The notes beneath the pieces were generated by a model. It did no database searches. It was not told the origin of the DNA and saw only the letters and a program-made list of their open reading frames with translations. Source: Bacteroidetes bacterium UBA5543 (GTDB taxonomy: Bacteria > Bacteroidota > Bacteroidia > Chitinophagales > Chitinophagaceae). From it: a stretch of DNA of 7,291 bases. Both the position numbers and the translations under genes were made by a program. Every line of letters begins with the position of its first letter. Within the stretch, counting starts at the first letter, position 1. The stretch spans positions 5,316 through 12,606 of the forward strand of contig DINJ01000205.1 of NCBI GenBank assembly GCA_002423665.1. The letters are read 5' to 3'. Below are positions 1 through 5,984 of this stretch, piece by piece.

Positions 1-558
1 ATAAGTGCGCACTTTCAATTCTTCCCCTGTATCCTGTACAAAGTTTACATTGATACCCTTGGGTTGGTATATTTCTGTGTTCCTTATTTCACGGCCTCTT
101 GCGAAAACATCGGTACTATCTACATCATTTACAGGCAGCACATAATGCGGCGAACCTGTATTCAGAACAGTAAACCCATCCTGGAAAGCTATATGGTGAA
201 CATCCTGCATGCCCAGGTGCACCTGCCCCTGCTTGTCTATTGTGGCATGGTGGGGCCCGTCTATGGCTATGAAGTTGGCCTCCTCATTAATAATACCCAG
301 CCTGCGTGCAAAAGCGGTTATACACCTGCCACCGTTACCGCACATAGTACTTTCATTGCCATCGCTGTTGTAGTACACCATCCGAAAGTCGTAACCTGCC
401 GCCGGCTCCAATAACATTAGTCCGTCGGCGCCAATGCCAAAGTGCCTGTCGCATATGAAAGCAACTTGTTCCCTGCTCAGGTGGATTTGTTTATCCCTGT
501 TATCTGCTATCACAAAGTCATTGCCCGCACCTTGATATTTATAAAAATGTACCCTCAT
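1..558 (-). CDS. dapF: Diaminopimelate epimerase DapF, N-terminal 186 residues (3' end off window)
   Basis: DapF interconverts LL- and meso-diaminopimelate in the cytoplasm, the last step before meso-DAP is used for peptidoglycan and lysine. Reading leftwards from the ATG at 558-556 the frame is open to base 1 (186 codons). The N-terminus has the family motif KYQGAGNDFVIADNR (residues 7-21), including Asn13 of the substrate pocket. Residues 62-79 read YYNSDGNESTMCGNGGRC, with Cys73 as one of the two catalytic cysteines, the same position as in E. coli DapF. The second catalytic cysteine lies in the missing C-terminal part, since the family is usually about 260-275 residues long. The gene starts 7 bases after the stop codon of the GWxTD-domain gene, so the two are very probably cotranscribed. 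The ATG has no Shine-Dalgarno sequence, which is normal for Bacteroidota. The family assignment is secure; the protein is cut by the window edge, not visibly broken. Confidence 0.97.
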   Translation of the reverse strand, partial: MRVHFYKYQGAGNDFVIADNRDKQIHLSREQVAFICDRHFGIGADGLMLLEPAAGYDFRMVYYNSDGNESTMCGNGGRCITAFARRLGIINEEANFIAIDGPHHATIDKQGQVHLGMQDVHHIAFQDGFTVLNTGSPHYVLPVNDVDSTDVFARGREIRNTEIYQPKGINVNFVQDTGEELKVRTY

Positions 559-565
559 AATTCTA

Positions 566-2050
566 CTATTGATTTTGCAATATCTGTTCCGCTCTGGAAT
601 TTATATTATTGGATGATGAGCCTGTTTTATACAATTCTGCCCGCCAGTTGCTATTACGCATTTCTCCCTGTATTGTTGAATGAAGCAATTTATAATCGCC
701 CAGCATAAACCCGGGGTTATAAAAGAGTAAGATGCCTTGTGAGCTTTGTTTGCCCGGAGCATTGTATTGCCATATTTCATAAGGCCATGCCGCTTCCTCC
801 GCAGTTACTACATACCTTTGTTCCGGCACTCCATATTTAAGGTAGTAGTATCCCCGTTCAGTTTCATAGCCCGGGTTGCGACTATTGCCAAACAGTTTGT
901 TTACTTCTTTTACTTGTTTGGTGAAGTTCTTCCAGCCTTTGTCCGGTTCGCCTGGCGAACGTTTTGTCCAGAAGTTGTAAACGAAATATCGTATATATGT
1001 TTCGTCAGGTCGCTGGGCAAAGCTTTCTATGTTTATTCTTTCGTTTTCATCAGCAATAGGTGTCAGCATTTTCAGTATTGCTTTTAGTTGTGCAACATTA
1101 TATTGGCTCACAAATGTATTGCTAAGGTCAAGAAAGTCCACTTTTTCAAACAATTGTGTGCTACTGTCTGCCCGGGTTGTATCTGCTGCCGATACAGGAT
1201 TGATATTGCTGCGTTGAAAGAATATTGTGTTACGGGCTACGTCACCACCTTTGCTGTCTTTAAGCATTATATTCAGGTGGTAGTTTCCTGATGGTAATGC
1301 ATTTATGTTGAAATCTCCTGATACCGGCAGCATGTTACCCGGCTTTATTGTATCAGTTTGTATCAGGCCGGAGACGGGATGGTCATATTCTTTTTTGGAG
1401 ATGAATATGTACTGGAGCAGTGGTAACTGGTCTTCAGGCAGTTTGTCAGTACCATGCAGTTCGGCATAGTATTGCAATACTTTTTTTCTGTCGTCCATGA
1501 AGTTGATACATGAAGGAAACTGCAGTTTCCCGTTTTTCAGGTATATGTTTCCCTTTACATCGCTGACATAAGCAGTGTCCAGCAATTGCATACCACCGTA
1601 GAAAACATCAGGGCCGGGTATACCTATTGAAACTGTGTCAACGTATTCAAACTTGTTTTTGTCAACCCCGTCTTGTGATAAAGTAATCTTGACGGTAAGA
1701 TTGCCGGGAGCAATAATATACCTGTGCAGGTCCATTATGTTTTGCAGCTGTGCAGCCAGCAACGAAGAGGCAGGGGTTGTTTGCAGGTAGAATTTTTCTG
1801 AAGCCACGATACCGGTATCGTGCACAATATCTATACTGGTCATTATTTTACCAACCCAGTTGCCATCACTGTTTTTTGAAAAATCTACTGATGCAGGGTC
1901 TATCTGCCAATATAACTCCAGGTAGGGTTGTGGCAACATTCTGTCTTTCGCAGGCAGATAAAACACAGTGTAGGCAGGCAGGGCGTTAATAGCAAAGACT
2001 GCCTTTGCACCCAATAAAAGCATAAAACACAGTCCAATCCAACGGCTCAT
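566..2050 (-). CDS. Exported GWxTD-domain-containing protein
   Basis: This is a 494-residue protein of unknown biochemical function. Residues 1-20 form a Sec signal peptide (hydrophobic FMLLLGAKAVFA, likely cut after Ala20), so the mature protein should be periplasmic or surface-exposed; no lipobox cysteine is present. The C-terminal third carries the GWxTD domain: FWTKRSP at 360-366, the variant signature GYETERG at 394-400 followed by YYYLKYGVPEQ, and the aromatic WPYEIWQY at 422-429. The usual signature is GW-x-TD-RG, so the Trp is replaced by Tyr and the Asp by Glu. The middle holds beta-rich sequence with an extracellular-looking strand pattern (LPSGNYHLNIMLKD, 252-265). It is followed 7 bases later by dapF, and two consecutive in-frame TAG stops end the gene. 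WbqC diverges from it across 45 bases. The domain call is confident; the role is unknown, and a link to the cell envelope is only inferred from export and from dapF. Confidence 0.9.
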   Translation of the reverse strand: MSRWIGLCFMLLLGAKAVFAINALPAYTVFYLPAKDRMLPQPYLELYWQIDPASVDFSKNSDGNWVGKIMTSIDIVHDTGIVASEKFYLQTTPASSLLAAQLQNIMDLHRYIIAPGNLTVKITLSQDGVDKNKFEYVDTVSIGIPGPDVFYGGMQLLDTAYVSDVKGNIYLKNGKLQFPSCINFMDDRKKVLQYYAELHGTDKLPEDQLPLLQYIFISKKEYDHPVSGLIQTDTIKPGNMLPVSGDFNINALPSGNYHLNIMLKDSKGGDVARNTIFFQRSNINPVSAADTTRADSSTQLFEKVDFLDLSNTFVSQYNVAQLKAILKMLTPIADENERINIESFAQRPDETYIRYFVYNFWTKRSPGEPDKGWKNFTKQVKEVNKLFGNSRNPGYETERGYYYLKYGVPEQRYVVTAEEAAWPYEIWQYNAPGKQSSQGILLFYNPGFMLGDYKLLHSTIQGEMRNSNWRAELYKTGSSSNNINSRAEQILQNQ

Positions 2051-2095
2051 TATTTATTATTTTCTGCAAATTACTGAAATAGCTTTATTTGCAGG
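2051..2095. promoter_or_regulatory. Short divergent control region between the GWxTD and WbqC genes
   Basis: Only 45 bases separate the two divergent start codons. The gap contains a perfect 8-base inverted repeat, CTGCAAAT at 2064-2071 and ATTTGCAG at 2087-2094, with 15 bases between the arms (about two helical turns centre to centre). Each arm, read outwards towards its gene, contains TTTGC, which resembles the 3' half of the Bacteroidota -7 element (TAnnTTTG). The upstream halves fit poorly: TTTATTTG on plus has one mismatch, and TAATTTG on minus is one base too short. The repeat is seen directly; use as paired promoters or as an operator is inference. Confidence 0.35.
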
Positions 2096-2746
2096 ATGAT
2101 ACAGTTGGTTAGTCCTTTGGTGCCTTTCCCTAATGTATACTGGTGGATGCTGGCAGGGGAAGCCGGTACAGTGATTGTTGACCTGGCTGAACATTTTGTT
2201 AAAATGTCTTATCGCAACAGGTATTATATAACCGGTGCCAACGGATTGATACAACTGACAGTGCCGCTGCAACAGGGCCGCAACCAGCGCACAGCTATGC
2301 ACGATGTGCGTATAGATAATAAGGAGAGGTGGCAGGTACAAGACTGGCGTACAATATTTTCAGTATACGGACGTGCTCCCTATTTTGAATATTATGCCCC
2401 TTCGTTGGAGCAATTATTACACAGCCATTTTGACAAACTGGTGGCATTTAATGAGGCTACAATACGGTGGGCTACGGAGCATACAGGTGTTCGATTTGAT
2501 TTGTCAACTGTTGACAATTATGTTGGGGAGTATGGCGATGGAGTAACTGATATCCGCAAAACCTTTAAACCTGGAATAGAAAACAACGTGCTGCCTGAAA
2601 GTGATGGATTGTATTACCAGCTATTTGCTGAACGGAACGGCTTCTACCCAAATCTGAGTATTATTGATTTGCTTTTTTCTGAAGGGCCCGCTGTAAGAAC
2701 TCTGATAAAAGAGCAACAGGCAGCCATCAGGGCGTGGCTGTTGTGA
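2096..2746 (+). CDS. WbqC family protein
   Basis: This is a 216-residue, apparently cytosolic protein of the WbqC family (Pfam WbqC-like), whose members were first noted in O-antigen gene clusters and are widespread in Bacteroidota; the biochemical activity is not established. Family hallmarks seen here are SYRNRYYITGANG at 38-50, DWRTIFSVYGRAPYFEYY at 83-100, and the C-terminal block YYQLFAERNGFYPNLSIIDL at 173-192, which continues LFSEGP. There is no signal peptide or membrane segment. The ATG at 2096 is the first ATG after an in-frame TGA at 2075-2077, and the N-terminus (IQLVSPLVPFPNVYWWMLA) aligns with where family members begin. Its stop codon directly abuts that of the convergent glycosyltransferase gene, with no intergenic base. 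A role in surface glycan synthesis fits that neighbour but is inference. Length is normal for the family. Confidence 0.92.
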   Translation: MIQLVSPLVPFPNVYWWMLAGEAGTVIVDLAEHFVKMSYRNRYYITGANGLIQLTVPLQQGRNQRTAMHDVRIDNKERWQVQDWRTIFSVYGRAPYFEYYAPSLEQLLHSHFDKLVAFNEATIRWATEHTGVRFDLSTVDNYVGEYGDGVTDIRKTFKPGIENNVLPESDGLYYQLFAERNGFYPNLSIIDLLFSEGPAVRTLIKEQQAAIRAWLL

Positions 2747-3499
2747 TTACTTTTGTCTTTTAGGATGCCTGAAACCACGCATCTTCCATACCCCAAACAT
2801 AGCTTCGTGTATGATACCCGAGGTCATTTTAGATGTTCCTTCTTTGCGGTCTTCAAAAGTTATTGGTACTTCTTTCAGTTTGAATCCTGCTTTCCAGGCA
2901 CGATATTTCATTTCTATCTGGAAGGCGTAACCAATGAACTGAACATCAGATAATGGAATTGTCTTCAATACTTCTCTGCGGTAGCATACAAAGCCCGCAG
3001 TGGGGTCGTTAACGGGCATCCATGTTATCAGTTTGGTATAAAATGCACCCCCGCGCGAAATGAATTTCCTGTCCCATGGCCAGTTTACCAGTTTGCCGCC
3101 ACGCACGTACCGCGAGCCTACAGCCACATCAGCACCTGCTACACAGGCCTGGTGCAAGCGTAGGAGGTCGTCGGGATTATGAGAAAAATCAGCATCCATT
3201 TCAAATATGTATTCATAGTCTCTGCGCAGAGCCCATTTAAAGCCCGCAATGTATGCAGTTCCCAATCCCAGCTTGCCTGTACGCTCTATCATATGTACCT
3301 GCTCCGGGTAGCTATCCATCAGTTTTCGCACTATGTTGGCTGTTCCGTCGGGCGAGCCGTCGTCTACTATCAATATATGAAAACCTCCTGCCAACGAGAG
3401 TACCTTGAGAATGATACGTTCTATATTCTCTTTTTCGTTATAAGTAGGTATAATTACTAGCTTGTCCAATCGGGCAAAAATTAAAGATTGAAAATACAC
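2747..3499 (-). CDS. Polyprenol-phosphate mannose synthase-like GT2 glycosyltransferase
   Basis: This resembles dolichyl/polyprenol-phosphate mannosyltransferase (DPM1 type), which moves a sugar from a nucleotide donor to a polyprenyl phosphate at the inner face of the cytoplasmic membrane. With the start used here it has 250 residues. Seen motifs are LVIIPTYNEKENIE (14-27), the nucleotide-binding DDGSPDGT (46-53), the metal-binding DAD (102-104) in EMDADFSHNP, NDPTAGF (164-170), and FEDRKEGTSKM (215-225). No C-terminal membrane domain is present, so it is the short soluble form. Sugar and acceptor cannot be fixed from sequence: mannose is the family default. No in-frame ATG exists ahead of the conserved core. 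The drawn start is GTG at 3499-3497, and TTG at 3469-3467 would place the start three residues before LVIIPTYNE, which matches the family better. It is the last gene of a probable mpl-exonuclease-GT2 operon, 31 bases after the exonuclease stop. Confidence 0.9.
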   Translation of the reverse strand: MYFQSLIFARLDKLVIIPTYNEKENIERIILKVLSLAGGFHILIVDDGSPDGTANIVRKLMDSYPEQVHMIERTGKLGLGTAYIAGFKWALRRDYEYIFEMDADFSHNPDDLLRLHQACVAGADVAVGSRYVRGGKLVNWPWDRKFISRGGAFYTKLITWMPVNDPTAGFVCYRREVLKTIPLSDVQFIGYAFQIEMKYRAWKAGFKLKEVPITFEDRKEGTSKMTSGIIHEAMFGVWKMRGFRHPKRQK

Positions 3500-3530
3500 A
3501 TTTCTCGCTTATCCGCTTGTAACAAAAAAG

Positions 3531-4322
3531 CTAAGATTTTAGTCCTGTTTTCCTCAATTTCATGCGTGTGAGTATTTCTGTCAGCTTCTGCTTGGTATGT
3601 AGCGGGAAATCTGCATTCATCATCCAATCGTAGTACTGTGGTTGTTCGGTAAACACTTCTTCTACTTTTCTGCCTTTGTATTTGCCAAAATTAAATATGG
3701 GGTGGCCGTCTTTCATCACCATACGTCGGGCGTAGTCCACACATTCTTCATCTCCATTAGTAAACACATGCAGGGCCTTTACATCATTCTCCATAGAGTC
3801 TTTGTACCTGTCCAGCTGTGCTTCCAGCACTTCGATAGTAGCCATAATATCAGCCTCGGCGCTATGCGCGTTCTCCAACTGTTTTTTGCAGTAAAAATCG
3901 TAAGCTGCGCTCAGGCTGCGGCTTTCCATTTTAAAGAATATCTGTTGTACGTCTACAAACTGTCTTTCGGTAAAGTCAACATTAACGCCGCAGCGCAACA
4001 ATTCTTCTGCCAGCATAGGTATGTCAAACCTAACAGCATTATAGCCCCCCAGGTCGCAGCCGCGCATCCATTCGTACATCTCTTTTGCCAGTTGTTTAAA
4101 GGTGGGGCAGTCTTTCACATCTTCGTTGCTGATACCATGTATAGCAGTAGACTCTGCAGAAATGGGAATGGTTGGATTAATGCGTTTTACATATTTTTCG
4201 CGGTTGCCGTTGGGGTGTAGCTTCACCATGGCTATTTCCACTATTCTGTCGGTGCCTGGGTCTGTACCTGTTGTTTCCAGGTCGAAAAATATGATTGGTT
4301 TTTTCAGCGCTAATTCTGCCAT
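3531..4322 (-). CDS. DEDDh-family 3'-5' exonuclease (DNA polymerase III epsilon-like)
   Basis: This 263-residue protein has a complete DEDDh exonuclease domain, the fold of the DNA polymerase III proofreading subunit and of RNase T. Exo I is FFDLETTGTD with Asp14 and Glu16; Exo II is GYNAVRFDIPML with Asp100; Exo III is HSAEAD with His153 and Asp158. All metal- and base-providing residues are present, so it should be an active 3'-5' nuclease on DNA or RNA ends. The C-terminal part (about 207-255) begins with PIFNFGKYKGRKVEEVF and continues through QYYDWMMNADF. It resembles the small domain of QSregVF/DUF3820-type proteins often attached to this exonuclease in Bacteroidota. It lacks polymerase and beta-clamp loading parts, so calling it the replicative epsilon subunit would be too specific; substrate is unknown. 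It starts with ATG 13 bases after the mpl stop, so it is probably cotranscribed with mpl. Confidence 0.92.
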   Translation of the reverse strand: MAELALKKPIIFFDLETTGTDPGTDRIVEIAMVKLHPNGNREKYVKRINPTIPISAESTAIHGISNEDVKDCPTFKQLAKEMYEWMRGCDLGGYNAVRFDIPMLAEELLRCGVNVDFTERQFVDVQQIFFKMESRSLSAAYDFYCKKQLENAHSAEADIMATIEVLEAQLDRYKDSMENDVKALHVFTNGDEECVDYARRMVMKDGHPIFNFGKYKGRKVEEVFTEQPQYYDWMMNADFPLHTKQKLTEILTRMKLRKTGLKS

Positions 4323-4335
4323 TCCTACTACTTAT

Positions 4336-5706
4336 TTATTTCAATTCTTTTTGCGAACATACACTATTCCAGTCAATTCCGTCAAAAGTGCCGGAGCTCA
4401 TCAGCAGCAGGCATACTTGTTGTGTGCTGTCATTTACCAGTCTGCTTACTTTATCCCGAAGTTCATTTTTGTCGTCTATCACGGTCAGGCCTACGGTACC
4501 AAAGTGTCCGTGCACTTCCTCTTTACTGAGTGACGGTAAGCCTTTTAATTGCAATGCATGGTGGCTGAAGTATACAATGGCTTCATCAGCACTGTTCATG
4601 CTGCCTGTATATTCTTTCAGAAACTTTTCGCTGAGGCTGCTGTATGTATGCAGTTCGAAACAGGCTATCAATTTATGAGTGGGGTATGCCTCGCGTACTG
4701 CATCCAGTGTAGCTTTCAGTTTGGATGGTGCGTGTGCAAAGTCGCGGAAGGCAATCAGTTTATCAGTTTCGGTTATTTTCTCCAGCCTGCGTGCAGCGCC
4801 TGTAAAATCGGTTATGGCCTGGTAGCAATCTTCGAGACTGATGCCCAGCTCCCGGCATACTGCGAATGCAGCCTGCATATTCAGCAGGTTGTGACTGCCG
4901 AATACAGATACCTCTACAGGTCCCAGCTTGGTATCCAGCACCGCTACACCATCTTCGTAATGATATTTGGGCATAGAGTAGGGTGTCGCTTTCAGGTGTT
5001 CTGCTGACGATGCCACCAGTTTCTTTACTTCTTCATCCTCCGCATTGTAAAACAAAGGTATGTTTGGTTCACAACCGCGCAGGTATTGGCTGAACTGGTC
5101 GAGGTAAATATCGTAAGTAGGGAAAACATTAATATGGTCCCACGCTATACCACTGAGCACTGTAATGTGCGGGTGGTAGAAGAATATTTTTGGTTTCTTT
5201 TCGATAACAGAAGCGGGATATTCATCACCTTCCAGTATGATAACAGGGGCGTCTGATAGTTGCACAGATTGATTGAACCCTTCTACTTTGGCTCCTACCA
5301 GGTAGTCAAAAGCAACATCCTGGTGGCGCAGTATATGCATGATCATGGACGTGATAGTGGTTTTACCATGACTGCCGGCTATTACCACCCTTGTTTTATT
5401 CTTTGCTACCTCATATATATATTCAGGAAAGGAGTATATGGGAATGTTAAAATTCTGCGCTGCAATCAGTTCAGGGTTATCAGCTTTTGCGTGCATGCCC
5501 AATACCACAGCGTCAATTTCCGGTGTAATCCTGTCACTATGCCACCCGTAAGAATCGGGCAAAATGCCTGCTGCTGCAAGGTTTGAGCGAGCAGGATCGT
5601 TTATTTCATCATCGCTGCCTGTCACTTTGTACCCCTGCCTGTGGAGGGCTAATGCCAGCTGGTGCATTACCGCCCCGCCTATAGCTATAAAATGTATATG
5701 CTTCAT
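4336..5706 (-). CDS. mpl: UDP-N-acetylmuramate:L-alanyl-gamma-D-glutamyl-meso-diaminopimelate ligase (Mpl)
   Basis: Mpl is the peptidoglycan-recycling Mur ligase: with ATP it joins the recovered tripeptide L-Ala-gamma-D-Glu-meso-DAP to UDP-MurNAc in the cytoplasm. The 456-residue protein has the three Mur domains. The N-terminal UDP-binding domain has HFIAIGGAVMHQLALAL (5-21) and GSDDEI (30-35), the Mpl-type form. The central ATPase has the P-loop AGSHGKTT (110-117), EGDEY (159-163) and WDHINVFPT (189-197). The C-terminal domain has GSHNLLNMQAA (270-280), RRLEKI (306-311), RDFAHAPSKL (321-330) and SSGTFDG (437-443). Length matches Mpl (about 450). MurC is the main alternative, but the IGGAVM start and the RDFAHAPSKL block fit Mpl better. 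The ATG at 5706 has an A-rich lead-in and a promoter-like TACATTTG 20 bases upstream. It is the first gene of the operon with the exonuclease and the GT2 enzyme. Confidence 0.93.
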   Translation of the reverse strand: MKHIHFIAIGGAVMHQLALALHRQGYKVTGSDDEINDPARSNLAAAGILPDSYGWHSDRITPEIDAVVLGMHAKADNPELIAAQNFNIPIYSFPEYIYEVAKNKTRVVIAGSHGKTTITSMIMHILRHQDVAFDYLVGAKVEGFNQSVQLSDAPVIILEGDEYPASVIEKKPKIFFYHPHITVLSGIAWDHINVFPTYDIYLDQFSQYLRGCEPNIPLFYNAEDEEVKKLVASSAEHLKATPYSMPKYHYEDGVAVLDTKLGPVEVSVFGSHNLLNMQAAFAVCRELGISLEDCYQAITDFTGAARRLEKITETDKLIAFRDFAHAPSKLKATLDAVREAYPTHKLIACFELHTYSSLSEKFLKEYTGSMNSADEAIVYFSHHALQLKGLPSLSKEEVHGHFGTVGLTVIDDKNELRDKVSRLVNDSTQQVCLLLMSSGTFDGIDWNSVCSQKELK

Positions 5707-5716
5707 TAATTTTTAC

Positions 5717-5724
5717 TATCTTCG
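5717..5724 (+). promoter_or_regulatory. Possible -7 element for the small lipoprotein gene (TATCTTCG)
   Basis: TATCTTCG differs from TAnnTTTG at one base and lies 45 bases before the lipoprotein ATG, implying a leader of about 40 bases. No TTG is found at the expected -33 distance, which would fall inside the start of mpl. It nearly touches the mpl -7 element on the other strand, so the two promoters could not be occupied together. Low confidence. Confidence 0.3.
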
Positions 5725-5726
5725 TA

Positions 5727-5734
5727 CAAATGTA
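5727..5734 (-). promoter_or_regulatory. Probable -7 promoter element for mpl operon (TACATTTG)
   Basis: Read on the minus strand, TACATTTG is an exact match to the Bacteroidota -7 consensus TAnnTTTG. It would start transcription near 5720, giving mpl a leader of about 14 bases. The -33 position is weak: TTA instead of TTG at 5756-5754, 19 bases upstream, in an AT-rich stretch. No other match lies in the 63-base gap on this strand. This is a motif call only. Confidence 0.5.
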
Positions 5735-5769
5735 AGGGACGTTTTTAGTTTTTTAATTAAGTAAACAAG

Positions 5770-5910
5770 ATGCAAAAATTTACAATACTACGTCGAGTTG
5801 CCCCTTTGATGGCTATATTGGCCCTGGCAGTGGTGATGGCTTCTTCATGCAATTCAACCAGCAAATACGGCTGCCCCAATAAGTTGGAGGCAAGCAGCTC
5901 TCTGCGTTAA
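5770..5910 (+). CDS. Small predicted lipoprotein (46 residues)
   Basis: The frame opens with ATG at 5770 after an A-rich lead-in (GTAAACAAG) and ends with TAA at 5908-5910. The protein has a basic n-region (MQKFTILRR), a hydrophobic core (VAPLMAILALAVVM) and a lipobox-like ASSC with Cys27 as the expected lipidated residue. Cleavage would leave a 20-residue mature lipopeptide containing KYGCPN, with a second cysteine at 35. That signal architecture in so short a frame, together with its placement between a divergent promoter region and a terminator hairpin, argues for a real gene. The mature part should sit in the periplasm or at the outer membrane. Function is unknown; I recall short Bacteroidota lipoproteins with a similar Y-G-C-P segment but cannot confirm homology. 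It diverges from mpl and converges on the MBL-fold gene. A chance frame is the alternative. Confidence 0.78.
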   Translation: MQKFTILRRVAPLMAILALAVVMASSCNSTSKYGCPNKLEASSSLR

Positions 5911-5935
5911 TCATCTACAGGTAAAAATTATTGAT

Positions 5936-5963
5936 AAGCCGGTACACTATTAGTTGCCGGCTT
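5936..5963. terminator. Probable bidirectional terminator hairpin
   Basis: AAGCCGG at 5936-5942 pairs with CCGGCTT at 5957-5963; the stem extends to 9 pairs with one G-T wobble (through 5944 and 5955), leaving a 10-base loop. It lies between two converging genes, 25 bases after the lipoprotein stop and 21 bases after the stop of the MBL-fold gene. The T-run after the stem is short on plus (TTT) and delayed on minus (TTTTT about 10 bases downstream), so termination may be imperfect. The hairpin is seen; the function is inferred from position. Confidence 0.6.
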
Positions 5964-5984
5964 TCAGAATTTATAGCTCTTATG

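Noticed and set aside
64..414. Plus-strand open frame of 116 codons at the left edge
   Set aside because: It is antisense to the clear dapF reading frame, which carries the CGNGGRC catalytic motif.
3642..4220. A 192-codon plus-strand open frame opposite the exonuclease gene
   Set aside because: It is antisense to a gene with all DEDDh motifs, has biased aromatic and cysteine-rich composition, and shows no recognisable domain; it is a shadow frame.
5753..5760. TTAATTAA palindrome in the mpl-lipoprotein gap
   Set aside because: It is a short all-AT palindrome in an AT-rich stretch and is expected by chance.
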